From the NCBI RefSeq assembly GCF_009647605.1, contig NZ_WJIF01000001.1, positions 355,655-419,654 of the forward strand: a stretch of 64,000 nt of DNA, written 5' to 3'. Of the stretch, positions 29,552 through 37,857 are shown in pieces. A program made the translations under genes and the position numbers. Positions within the stretch are counted from its first letter, which is position 1; each line of letters opens with the position of its first letter. Below the pieces are notes generated by a model that was not told the origin of the DNA, did not search any database, and saw only the letters and a program-made list of their open reading frames with translations. This DNA is from Agromyces agglutinans (lineage in GTDB: Bacteria; Actinomycetota; Actinomycetes; Actinomycetales; Microbacteriaceae).

Positions 29552-29591
29552 GGTCTCGATACGCTGCGCTCCTCGCCCGACGGGTCGCGGG
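29552..29591. repeat. Intergenic repeat element, copy 1
   Basis: Begins with GGTCTCGATACGC and continues with GCTCCTC and a GACGG motif. The same 13-mer recurs in inverse orientation near 43830. It fills the short gap between two genes, like a REP-type element. Confidence 0.5.
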
Positions 29592-30596
29592 TCACGCCTG
29601 GCAGTAGGGGCACCAGTAGAGCTTGCGGGCACCCATCTCCTCGAGCGCGATGTTCGTGCCGCACACCCGGCACGGCAGCCCCTCGCGCTTGTAGACCCAG
29701 TGCCGATCGGCGCGATTGGCCATGGCCAGCCGGTACGCCTCGGGGTCGAGGTCGTCCATCGTCATCATCTGGCCGGTCTCGACGCCGATGCGCAGCAGCT
29801 TCGCCCAGTCGGCCCAGAGGTGTCGCACGTGCTCCTCGGGAACCTGCCTGCCCGGCGTGTGCGGGTTCTGCCGGGCGCGGAAGAGCATCTCGGCCCGGTA
29901 CACGTTGCCGATGCCGGAGACCACCGACTGGTCCATGAGCAGCAGCCCGATCGGCGTGCCCCGCTTGCGCACGGCCCGCGTGAAGCGCTCCTCGGCCTCG
30001 GGGCCCTCGTCGATGAGGGGGTCGGGACCGAGCTTCGCGACGACCTGTTCAACCTGCGCGGGGTCGAGCACCTCGCACGCGGTCGGTCCGCGCAGGTCGG
30101 CGCACACCGTGTCGGTGAGCAGCCGCACGCGGACCTGGCCGACCGGCTCGGGCGGGAAGACGTCGAGCCCGCCGCCGTCCTTCTCGGACTCCGACATGCG
30201 CAGTCGCGCGCGCCGCGGGGCCCCGATCGAGGTCAGCGAGTTCTCGCCGGCCGCGTCGAAGACGACCGCGTCGGGATTCGGCCCCTCGAGGAAGGTGCCG
30301 CGCTGGTTGGTCTGTCCCATGCGCCCGTTCGCCGACGCGATCGTGGCATCCATCAGGATCTCGCCCGCGAAGTCCCACGCGCCGTACATGCCGAGGTGCA
30401 CGCGCAGCCACACGTCGCCCTCGAAGCCGAGGAACATCTGCTTGCCGACGGCCCGGGCGTCGGTCATGCGTCGGCCGTCGAGCTGCGCGGCGCCCGCGGC
30501 GAACCGGCCCTGCGGACTCGAGGCGTGCACGACGTGCCCGACGAAGTTGCGCTCGAACTGCCGGGTGATGCGGTGGACGGAGTGGCCCTCTGGCAT
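29592..30596 (-). CDS. Nei/Fpg-family DNA glycosylase
   Basis: 334 residues. The N-terminus MPEGHSVHR gives the catalytic Pro2 and Glu3 of the Fpg/Nei superfamily; the MPEGH form is that of actinobacterial Nei2-type endonuclease VIII. The C-terminal zinc finger has CRVC and CPYC pairs. These enzymes excise oxidised pyrimidines and cleave the abasic site by beta,delta-elimination. The helix-two-turn-helix segment is around SVVSGIGNVYRAE. The ATG comes one base after the stop of rpiB, so the two genes form an operon. Confidence 0.92.
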   Translation of the reverse strand: MPEGHSVHRITRQFERNFVGHVVHASSPQGRFAAGAAQLDGRRMTDARAVGKQMFLGFEGDVWLRVHLGMYGAWDFAGEILMDATIASANGRMGQTNQRGTFLEGPNPDAVVFDAAGENSLTSIGAPRRARLRMSESEKDGGGLDVFPPEPVGQVRVRLLTDTVCADLRGPTACEVLDPAQVEQVVAKLGPDPLIDEGPEAEERFTRAVRKRGTPIGLLLMDQSVVSGIGNVYRAEMLFRARQNPHTPGRQVPEEHVRHLWADWAKLLRIGVETGQMMTMDDLDPEAYRLAMANRADRHWVYKREGLPCRVCGTNIALEEMGARKLYWCPYCQA

Positions 30597-30597
30597 G

Positions 30598-31092
30598 TCA
30601 GGCCTGCGCGTCGACGCCCTTGCCGGCGATGTCGCCGGTCTGCTCGTACTCGGCGAGCTGCGCGATGCGCCGGGCGTGGCGCTCGTCACCCGAGAACGGC
30701 TCGGCGATGAACGCGTCGATGTAGCGGATCGCCTCCTCGACGGTGTGCTGGCGGGCGCCGATCGAGATGACGTTCGCGTCGTTGTGCTGGCGCGCGAGGA
30801 TCGCCGTGTCCATGCTCCACACGAGTGCCGCGCGGATGCCCCGCACCTTGTTCGCGGCGATCTGCTCGCCGTTGCCCGAGCCGCCGAACACGACGCCGAG
30901 GGCTCGGACGCCCTCGGCCTGGTCGCGCGCGACCGCGAGGGCGGCGTTGATGCAGAACGCGGGGTAGTCGTCGAGCGCGTCGTACTCGGCAGGGCCGTGG
31001 TCGTGCACCTCGTGGCCGGCGTTGGTGAGGTGGTCGACGAGCGTGCGGCTGAACTCGAGGCCGGCGTGGTCGGTCGCGATGTGGATGCGCAT
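30598..31092 (-). CDS. rpiB: Ribose-5-phosphate isomerase B
   Basis: 164 residues. It interconverts ribose 5-phosphate and ribulose 5-phosphate in the non-oxidative pentose-phosphate route. ATDHAG at the N-terminus and GGSGNGEQIAANKVRG are the RpiB signatures. In the second motif the Escherichia coli catalytic Cys is replaced by Gly/Ser and a Glu follows (GNGEQ), as in the mycobacterial enzyme that uses Glu as base. A TAGACT -10 stands seven bases before the ATG. The next gene, a DNA glycosylase, begins one base after its stop. Confidence 0.94.
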   Translation of the reverse strand: MRIHIATDHAGLEFSRTLVDHLTNAGHEVHDHGPAEYDALDDYPAFCINAALAVARDQAEGVRALGVVFGGSGNGEQIAANKVRGIRAALVWSMDTAILARQHNDANVISIGARQHTVEEAIRYIDAFIAEPFSGDERHARRIAQLAEYEQTGDIAGKGVDAQA

Positions 31093-31099
31093 GTCGCCC

Positions 31100-31105
31100 A
31101 GTCTA
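31100..31105 (-). promoter_or_regulatory. -10 box of rpiB
   Basis: On the minus strand TAGACT ends seven bases before the rpiB ATG, with no Shine-Dalgarno box. Confidence 0.5.
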
Positions 31106-31245
31106 GGGATCGGCGCGACGCCGGCACCGCCGTCGAAGCCCGCGGGGCTGCCGCCCGCGAGCGGGCCACGGCTAGGCTGGATCGCGTTGCCCACGGCCAC
31201 GAGCCGCGGGCGTGGCATCCGTTCGACGCAGATGGAGACATGCAC

Positions 31246-33813
31246 GTGCCTGGAGACAACCTCACCCGCCTCGAAGCCGAAGAGCGTGCCGCGCTCGTCA
31301 CGGTGCACGACTACGACGTCGTCCTCGACGTGACGACCGGCCCCGACGTGTTCCGCACGACGACGACGGTGCGGTTCTCCGCGTCGGCGGGCGCCTCGAC
31401 GTTCATCGACGCGATCACGGCGGCGGTGCACTCCGTCACGCTGAACGGGCGCGAGCTCGACCCGGCCGAGGTGAGCGACGGAGTGCGCATCCAGCTGCCC
31501 GACCTCGCCGACGAGAACGTGCTCGTCGTCGACGCCGACGGCCGCTACATGCGCACCGGCGAGGGACTGCACCGGTTCGTCGACCCCGTCGACGGCGAGG
31601 CGTACCTCTACACCCAGTTCGAGGTGCCCGACTCGCGCCGCATGTTCGCGGTGTTCGAGCAGCCCGACCTGAAGGCCGCGTTCCGCTTCACGGTCACGGC
31701 GCCCGCGCACTGGGAGGTCGTGTCGAACCAGCCCACGCCCGAGCCCGTCGACGCGACCGCGGGCGACGGCGGCGACGCCGCCGTCAAGACCTGGGCGTTC
31801 GAGCCCACGCCGCGCATCTCGAGCTACATCACGGCGCTCATCGCCGGGCCCTACGACGTCGTCCGCGACGAGCTCACGAGCGCCGACGGCCGCACCATCC
31901 CCCTCGGCGTGTTCGTGCGCAAGAGCCTCGCGCAGTACCTCGACGCCGACTACATCTTCGAGAAGACCAAGCAGGGCTTCGAGTACTTCGAGCGCAAGTT
32001 CGGCGTGCCCTACCCGTTCGCCAAGTACGACCAGCTGTTCGTGCCCGAGTACAACGCGGGCGCGATGGAGAACGCCGGGGCCGTCACGTTCACCGAGGTG
32101 TACGTCTTCCGCTCGAAGGTGACCGACGCGATCCGCGAGCGCCGGGTCGTCACGATCCTGCACGAGCTCGCCCACATGTGGTTCGGCGACCTCGTCACGA
32201 TGAAGTGGTGGAACGACCTCTGGCTGAACGAGTCGTTCGCCGAGTGGGCGTCGACGATCGCGACGGCCGAGGCCACCGAGTGGCACCACGCTTGGACCAC
32301 GTTCAACTCGATGGAGAAGAGCTGGGCGTACCGCCAGGACCAGCTGCCCTCGACCCACCCGATCGTCGCCGAGATCCGCGACCTCGAAGACGTTCTCGTC
32401 AACTTCGACGGCATCACCTACGCCAAGGGCGGGTCGGTCCTCAAGCAGCTGGCCGCCTGGGTCGGCATCGACGCGTTCTTCACGGGCGTCGGCGCGTACT
32501 TCCGCAAGCACGCGTGGGGCAACACCACCCTCGCCGACCTGCTCGCCGAGCTCGAGGCGGCCTCGGGTCGCGACCTTTCGGCGTGGTCGGGTCTCTGGCT
32601 CGAGACGGCGGGCGTCAACACCCTGCGCCCCGAGATCGAGACGGATGCCTCGGGCGTCATCACCTCGTTCGCGGTGCTGCAGTCGGCGCCGGCCGACTAC
32701 CCGACCATCCGCCCGCACCGGCTCGCGATCGGGTTCTACGACCTGAACGAGGGCGAGCTCGTCCGCGAGCACCGCGTCGAGCTCGACGTCGACGGCGAGC
32801 GCACCGAGGTCGCCGAGCTGGTCGGCCTCGCCCGGCCCGACCTCATCCTGCTGAACGACGACGACCTCGCCTACGCGAAGATCCGCCTCGACGAGGACTC
32901 GCACCGCGTCGCCCTCGCGAACCTCTCGGGCTTCCAGGACCCGCTCGCGCGGGCCCTCGTCTGGAGCTCGGTGTGGGATGCCACGCGCGACCGCGAGTCG
33001 ACCGCGAGCGACTATCTCGAGCTCGTGCTCGGCAACATCGCCGCGGAGACCGAGTCGACGACGCTGCGCATCGTGCTCGCCAACGCGCAGCTCGCCGCGA
33101 GCTCGTACGTCGCCCCAGCGAAGCGCGCCGACGCCCGCCGGCGCCTGGCCGACGGATTCTGGGCCCTCGCGCAGTCGGCGGTGCCCGGAAGCGACGCGCA
33201 GTTCCAGTTCGTGAAGGCGTTCGCCGCCATCGCCGAGTCGGGTTCGCACGTCGACCAGTTGCAGGCCCTGTTCACCGGCGAGCTCGCGCTCGACGGACTC
33301 GACATCGACACCGACCTCGGCTGGGAGCTGCTCATCGCGCTCGTCGCCGCCGGTCGCGCAGGCGACGACGACATCGACGCGCGCCTGGCCGAGGACCCGA
33401 CCGTGACGGGCCAGGAGTCGGCCGCGCACGCGCGCGCCGCCATCCCGACCGCCGAGGCGAAGGAGCGCGCCTGGGCGTCGCTCATCGACGTCGACACGGC
33501 GACGAACTCGGTCGTGCGCACGACCGCCGCGGGCTTCGTGCGCGCCGGCGACCAGTCGCTGCTCGCCCCGTTCGTCGACCGCTACTTCGCGATGATCGGC
33601 GACGTGTGGGAGCAGCGCAGCTACGCGATCGCCGAGAAGCTGGTCGAGCTGCTCTACCCGGCCCCGCTCGCGAACCGCGAGCTCGTCGACGCCAGCCGCG
33701 CCTGGCTGGAGCGCAACGCCGACGCCGCACCCGCGCTTCGCCGCCTCGTCATCGAGAACGTCGCCGGCGTCGAGCGGGCCGTCGCCGCGCAGGAGCGCGA
33801 CGCACAGGGCTGA
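31246..33813 (+). CDS. pepN: Aminopeptidase N, first copy
   Basis: M1-family zinc aminopeptidase of 855 residues. The exopeptidase motif GAMEN (about 271) is within YNAGAMENAGAVTF, and the zinc motif HELAHMWFGD (about 305) has its third ligand Glu in NESFAEW. The C-terminal ERAP-like domain is complete. I use the GTG (VPGDNLTRLEAEE) with GGAG at eight bases; an ATG two codons earlier stands too close to that box. It removes N-terminal residues from peptides in the cytosol. A second, closely similar gene lies 4 kb downstream, beyond an ABC transporter and a two-component system. Confidence 0.95.
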   Translation: MPGDNLTRLEAEERAALVTVHDYDVVLDVTTGPDVFRTTTTVRFSASAGASTFIDAITAAVHSVTLNGRELDPAEVSDGVRIQLPDLADENVLVVDADGRYMRTGEGLHRFVDPVDGEAYLYTQFEVPDSRRMFAVFEQPDLKAAFRFTVTAPAHWEVVSNQPTPEPVDATAGDGGDAAVKTWAFEPTPRISSYITALIAGPYDVVRDELTSADGRTIPLGVFVRKSLAQYLDADYIFEKTKQGFEYFERKFGVPYPFAKYDQLFVPEYNAGAMENAGAVTFTEVYVFRSKVTDAIRERRVVTILHELAHMWFGDLVTMKWWNDLWLNESFAEWASTIATAEATEWHHAWTTFNSMEKSWAYRQDQLPSTHPIVAEIRDLEDVLVNFDGITYAKGGSVLKQLAAWVGIDAFFTGVGAYFRKHAWGNTTLADLLAELEAASGRDLSAWSGLWLETAGVNTLRPEIETDASGVITSFAVLQSAPADYPTIRPHRLAIGFYDLNEGELVREHRVELDVDGERTEVAELVGLARPDLILLNDDDLAYAKIRLDEDSHRVALANLSGFQDPLARALVWSSVWDATRDRESTASDYLELVLGNIAAETESTTLRIVLANAQLAASSYVAPAKRADARRRLADGFWALAQSAVPGSDAQFQFVKAFAAIAESGSHVDQLQALFTGELALDGLDIDTDLGWELLIALVAAGRAGDDDIDARLAEDPTVTGQESAAHARAAIPTAEAKERAWASLIDVDTATNSVVRTTAAGFVRAGDQSLLAPFVDRYFAMIGDVWEQRSYAIAEKLVELLYPAPLANRELVDASRAWLERNADAAPALRRLVIENVAGVERAVAAQERDAQG

Positions 33814-33836
33814 CGCCACGCGAGCGGCCGGCGGGC

Positions 33837-33854
33837 GTGGTACCCCGGTACCAC
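33837..33854. promoter_or_regulatory. Inverted repeat upstream of the ABC transporter
   Basis: GTGGTACC-CC-GGTACCAC, within longer G+C-rich flanks that also pair. It lies 22 bases after the pepN stop and 68 bases before the ATPase start. It may be the terminator of pepN or an operator of the ABC/two-component genes. Confidence 0.45.
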
Positions 33855-33908
33855 TCCGGCCGGCCCATCACCATCCCGAGGGCCGATGCCACGGTGCGCC
33901 GCGATCCG

Positions 33909-33914
33909 TAGCGT
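33909..33914 (+). promoter_or_regulatory. -10 box of the ABC transporter operon
   Basis: TAGCGT ends seven bases before the ATG of the ATPase gene, with no Shine-Dalgarno box. Confidence 0.45.
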
Positions 33915-33921
33915 CGAGGGC

Positions 33922-34833
33922 ATGATCACCGCAGAAGGTCTCAGCAAGCGGTTCGGCGCGAAGACCGCCGTCCACGACATCAGTTTCACCGTCCGCCCGG
34001 GCCAGGTCACCGGATTCCTCGGCCCCAACGGCGCCGGCAAGTCGACGACGATGCGCATGATCGTCGGCCTCGACCGTCCGACCGAGGGGCGGGTCACGGT
34101 CAACGGCAAGCGATACGCCGAACTCCGCGCACCACTGCACGAGGTCGGGGCGCTCCTCGACGCGAAGGCGGTGCACACCGGCCGCACGGCCTACAACCAC
34201 CTCCTGGCCATGGCCGCGACGCACGGCATCGGCAAGAGCCGCGTCCGCGAGGTCATCGAGCTCACGGGCCTCGAGTCGGTCGCGGGCAAGCGGGTCGGCG
34301 GATTCTCGCTGGGCATGGGCCAGCGCCTCGGCATCGCGGCCGCGATGCTGGGCGACCCGTCGACGCTCATCCTCGACGAACCGGTCAACGGCCTCGACCC
34401 CGAGGGCGTGCTGTGGGTGCGCCAGTTCGTGCGCCACCTCGCCGCCGAGGGCCGCACCGTCTTCCTCTCCTCGCACCTGATGAGCGAGATGGCGCTCACC
34501 GCCGACCACCTCATCGTGCTCGGACGCGGCGAGATCCTCGTCGACGCTCCGGTCTCCGACGTGATCTCGGGCGGCACTCGCGCGCGGGTCCTGGTCCGCT
34601 CACCGCAGGCGTCGACCCTCGCCGACCTGCTCGCCGCCCCGGAGGTGGCCGTCGTCCGCTCCGAGGCCGGCGTGCTGGAGGTCACCGGGGTCGAGGCATC
34701 CGGCATCGGCGACCTGGCGGCCCGGCACGGACTCGCCATCCACGAACTCACCCCGCTCAGCGCGTCGCTCGAGGAGGCCTACATGGCCCTCACCGCCGAC
34801 GCGGTCGAATACCGTACGGAGGCCGTCCGATGA
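33922..34833 (+). CDS. ABC transporter ATP-binding protein
   Basis: 303 residues of the BcrA/DrrA type (drug- or peptide-export ATPases). Walker A is GPNGAGKSTT at about residue 38, the signature GFSLGMGQRLGIA, Walker B TLILDEPVNGLD, and the switch region SSHLMSEMAL. The last 85 residues form the accessory domain usual in this subfamily. Its stop overlaps the permease start by four bases. A kinase and regulator follow, the arrangement of self-protecting or signal-sensing ABC modules. The ATG leaves seven bases after a -10 box. Confidence 0.92.
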   Translation: MITAEGLSKRFGAKTAVHDISFTVRPGQVTGFLGPNGAGKSTTMRMIVGLDRPTEGRVTVNGKRYAELRAPLHEVGALLDAKAVHTGRTAYNHLLAMAATHGIGKSRVREVIELTGLESVAGKRVGGFSLGMGQRLGIAAAMLGDPSTLILDEPVNGLDPEGVLWVRQFVRHLAAEGRTVFLSSHLMSEMALTADHLIVLGRGEILVDAPVSDVISGGTRARVLVRSPQASTLADLLAAPEVAVVRSEAGVLEVTGVEASGIGDLAARHGLAIHELTPLSASLEEAYMALTADAVEYRTEAVR

Positions 34834-35687
34834 CCACCATCACCTCACCCGTGGCGCGCACCGCGCGCCCCGCACCCCGCACCGAGTTGAGCTTCGGCGG
34901 CGTGCTGCACTCCGAGTGGATCAAGCTCCGCACCCTCCGCTCGACCGTGTGGTCGTTCGCGGTGGTCATCGCCCTGTCGGTCGGCATCGCCGTCATCATG
35001 GCGTTCAGCATGCGCGACGGCATGGTCAGCGGGGATCTGAGCGCGGCACCCGCCGACCTGCAGACGCAGGCCGTGCTGCAGTCGTCGATGATCGGCATCT
35101 ACCTCGGGCAGCTCGTCATGGCCGTGCTCGGGGTCATCGCCATCAGCGGCGAATACACGACCGGGATGATCCGCTCGACGCTGACCGCCGTGCCTCGCCG
35201 CCTCCCCGCACTGTGGGCGAAGGCCGTCGTGCTCTTCGCGGCGACGTTCGTGGTGGGCGTCGCCTCGCTCGGCGCCGCCTTCGCGGCCTCGTCGATCGTG
35301 CTCGCGGGCGCCGACGTCGCCGCGGACCTCGCCGACCCCGACGTCGCCGTCACGATCCTCGGAGGCGGGCTGTACCTCGGCCTCGTCGCGGTCTTCGCGC
35401 TCGGAATCGGAGCCATGCTGCGTTCGAGCGCGGGCGGCATCGCCGCCGTGCTCGGCCTGATGATGCTCCTGCCGACGGTGATGCAGCTCATCCCCGCCCA
35501 GTGGGTGCAGGACCTCGCGCCCTACGCGTTCTCGACCGCGGGCTTCGCGATCTTCAGCGGGCCGCTCAACCCGGGGGCCGTCGTCACGACCGGCCCCGAC
35601 GCCTGGCAGAGCCTCGCCATCGTGCTGGCGTGGGTCGCGGCATCCATCGCGGGCGCCGCGGTGCTGCTGAAGCGGCGGGACGCGTAG
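34830..35687 (+). CDS. ABC transporter permease
   Basis: 285 residues with about six membrane helices (VWSFAVVIALSVGIAVIMAF first, LAIVLAWVAASIAGAAVLLK last). The stretch GEYTTGMIRSTLTAVPRR between helices is typical of ABC-2 type export permeases of the NatB/BcrB group. It overlaps the ATPase gene by four bases and would form a homodimer with it in the cytoplasmic membrane. Its TAG stop is also the first half of the -10 box of the following kinase gene. The exported substrate is not evident. Confidence 0.9.
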   Translation: MTTITSPVARTARPAPRTELSFGGVLHSEWIKLRTLRSTVWSFAVVIALSVGIAVIMAFSMRDGMVSGDLSAAPADLQTQAVLQSSMIGIYLGQLVMAVLGVIAISGEYTTGMIRSTLTAVPRRLPALWAKAVVLFAATFVVGVASLGAAFAASSIVLAGADVAADLADPDVAVTILGGGLYLGLVAVFALGIGAMLRSSAGGIAAVLGLMMLLPTVMQLIPAQWVQDLAPYAFSTAGFAIFSGPLNPGAVVTTGPDAWQSLAIVLAWVAASIAGAAVLLKRRDA

Positions 35688-35690
35688 AGT
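35685..35690 (+). promoter_or_regulatory. -10 box of the second histidine kinase gene
   Basis: TAGAGT overlaps the permease stop codon and ends seven bases before the kinase ATG. Confidence 0.45.
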
Positions 35691-35697
35691 CCCGTCC

Positions 35698-37077
35698 ATG
35701 ACGGAAGCGCCGTTCTCCCCCGATCGCCCGGTGTCGGCGGTCGGGGGAGAACTCCGTCTCCCCAAGCCGCCGGGCGTGATCCGGCAGTTCTGGGCGCGGC
35801 ATCCGTGGCTCACCGACTCACTGATCACGGCGATCTACTTCCTGCCGACCTTCGTCGGCATGATCGTCTCCGCGACCGTGACCGACCGGCTGCCTCCGGC
35901 CGTCGCGGTGGCCCAGCTCGGCGCCGTCGTGGTCGCGGGCGCCGCGATCCTGCTGTTCCGGCGTCGCCGACCGTGGCTGCTGCTGATCGTCGCCGCGAGC
36001 GTGTGCCTGCTCGTCTACCCGTTCGGGACGACCGACGTGCTGCCCCTGCTGCTCGCGCTCTACGCGCTCGCGGTGTACCGCTCCACACGGTCGGCGTGGA
36101 TCGGCTTCGGCATCTCGGTAGCGGTGGCGACGCTCTCCTCGTACCTCGCGGTGTGGGTCGGCGGCGACGACACGGTGGTCCCGTTCGGTGCCCCCGCCCT
36201 GGCATCCGCGTCGCAGTTCACGGTCTTCCTGCTGATCGCGACGCTGATCGGCGTGACCGTCGGCAACCGGCGCCGCTACCTGAACGCCCTCATCGCCCGG
36301 GCGCACGACCTGGCCCGTGAGCGCGACCAGCAGGCGCAGCTGGCGACCGCGCTCGAACGCTCGCGCATCGCGCGCGAGATGCACGACATCGTCTCGCACA
36401 GCCTCACGGTGATGGTGACCCTCGCCGACGGATCCGCGGCGACCGCCGACCGCGACCCGGGGCGCGCGGCCGAGGCGATGCGGCAGGTCGCCGAGACCGG
36501 TCGCGCGGCGCTCGCCGACATGCGCCGCATGCTGGGCGTGCTGGCGCGGCCCGAGGCCCCCACGCCGGAGGTGGCGGGCGCGCCGGCCGGGCCCGACGGG
36601 CCGGACGCGCCCGTCGCGTCGCAGGAGCCGGGCGACCTCGCGCCGCAGCCCGGCACGGCCGACCTCCCCGACCTCGTCGAGCGATACCGCGCGGCCGGCC
36701 TGCCGGTGCGCCTGGAGACCGCGGGCGCGCCGATCACCGATGCCAACCTGCAGCTGACCGTCTACCGCATCGTGCAGGAGGGGCTCACGAACGCGCTGCG
36801 CTACGCGCCGTCGGCCCACCTGGTCGAGGTCGCGGTCGAGCACGCGGCCGGGATGGTGCGGGTCGACGTGGTCGACGACGGCACGACGGCCGCCTCGACC
36901 GGTGCGGCGACCGGATCGGCGACCCGATCGGCGAGCGGCTTCATCGGCGGCGGCAACGGGCTCGTCGGCATGCGCGAGCGCGTCGCCCTCTACGGCGGTA
37001 CCGTCGAAGCCGGACCCCGCGCCGCGGGCGGCTGGCGCGTGCACGCCGAGCTCCGAGCCGAGGAGGACCGCGCGTGA
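35698..37077 (+). CDS. Sensor histidine kinase (DesK/NarX group)
   Basis: 459 residues. About five membrane helices occupy residues 40-200. His229 in AREMHDIVSHSL is the phosphorylation site of the HisKA_3 domain; the N box is EGLTNALRYAP and the G box GNGLVGMRERVALYGG. Between the two domains is a Pro/Ala/Asp-rich linker of about 40 residues. Its TGA overlaps the regulator ATG by four bases. Placed directly after an ABC exporter, it probably senses a membrane stress that the exporter relieves. Confidence 0.92.
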   Translation: MTEAPFSPDRPVSAVGGELRLPKPPGVIRQFWARHPWLTDSLITAIYFLPTFVGMIVSATVTDRLPPAVAVAQLGAVVVAGAAILLFRRRRPWLLLIVAASVCLLVYPFGTTDVLPLLLALYALAVYRSTRSAWIGFGISVAVATLSSYLAVWVGGDDTVVPFGAPALASASQFTVFLLIATLIGVTVGNRRRYLNALIARAHDLARERDQQAQLATALERSRIAREMHDIVSHSLTVMVTLADGSAATADRDPGRAAEAMRQVAETGRAALADMRRMLGVLARPEAPTPEVAGAPAGPDGPDAPVASQEPGDLAPQPGTADLPDLVERYRAAGLPVRLETAGAPITDANLQLTVYRIVQEGLTNALRYAPSAHLVEVAVEHAAGMVRVDVVDDGTTAASTGAATGSATRSASGFIGGGNGLVGMRERVALYGGTVEAGPRAAGGWRVHAELRAEEDRA

Positions 37078-37823
37078 CCACGGACCTTGCGCGAAGCATC
37101 CGCGTCGCCATCGTCGACGACCAGGCGCTCGTGCGCACCGGCCTGCGCATGGTGCTCGAGGCCGAGCCCGACTTCGACGTCGTCGGCGAGGCCGGCGACG
37201 GGAGAGCTGCGATCGAACTCGCCCGATCGACCGCGATCGACGTCATGCTCATGGACGTGCGCATGCCGGGCGTCGACGGCATCGCCGCGACCGCCGCCGT
37301 GACGGCGATCGAGGACGGCCCTCGGGTCGTCGTGCTCACGACCTTCGACCTCGACGAGTACGCGTTCGCCGCCATCCGGGCGGGCGCCAGCGGATTCCTC
37401 CTGAAGGACGTGCGGCCGCAGGAGATGGCGGCGGCGATCCGCACCGTGCACTCGGGCGAGGCGACGCTCTCCCCCAGGATCACGCGCCGGATGATCGAGC
37501 TCTTCGCCGATGACCTTCCGGCGACGGCGACGGCGACGGCGACGGACGCGACGGGCGCCGCCGCGACGGACTCGACGGACGCCACGGCCGCGACGGACGC
37601 CGCGGCGGCGCGGCTCGACGCACTCACTCCGCGCGAGCGGGAGATCCTGGTCGCGATCGCCGAGGGACTGAACAACTCGGAGCTCGCGGCACGCTTCTTC
37701 CTCTCGGAGTCGACCGTGAAGACGCACGTCGGCCGGCTGCTGCAGAAGCTCGACGCGCGCGACCGCGTGCACCTCGTCATCCTCGCGTACGGTCACGGCC
37801 TCCTCCCCGACGAGCGTCGGTAG
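37074..37823 (+). CDS. NarL-type response regulator with repeat-containing linker
   Basis: 249 residues. The phosphoacceptor is Asp61 (MLMDVRMPGVDG). The LuxR-type DNA-binding domain contains LTPREREILVAIAEGLNNSELA. Between them, from about residue 148 to 180, is an Ala/Thr/Asp linker encoded partly by four perfect GCGACG units; normal family members are some 30 residues shorter. It starts at the overlapping ATG after the kinase. It probably controls the ABC genes and possibly one of the flanking pepN genes. The linker length could vary by slippage in steps of two residues without frameshift. Confidence 0.92.
   Translation: MTTDLARSIRVAIVDDQALVRTGLRMVLEAEPDFDVVGEAGDGRAAIELARSTAIDVMLMDVRMPGVDGIAATAAVTAIEDGPRVVVLTTFDLDEYAFAAIRAGASGFLLKDVRPQEMAAAIRTVHSGEATLSPRITRRMIELFADDLPATATATATDATGAAATDSTDATAATDAAAARLDALTPREREILVAIAEGLNNSELAARFFLSESTVKTHVGRLLQKLDARDRVHLVILAYGHGLLPDERR
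37522..37545 (+). repeat. Four perfect GCGACG units inside a response regulator gene
   Basis: In-frame hexamer microsatellite that encodes Ala-Thr pairs in the domain linker, followed by degenerate copies. Six-base units keep the frame when copy number changes. Confidence 0.8.
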
Positions 37824-37857
37824 GCTGGCCGGGCACACCGACACGGAGGGCCCATCG

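Noticed and set aside
30598-33819. Very long minus-strand open frame opposite pepN
   Set aside because: A typical antisense shadow of G+C-rich coding DNA, except for its last 164 codons, which are rpiB.
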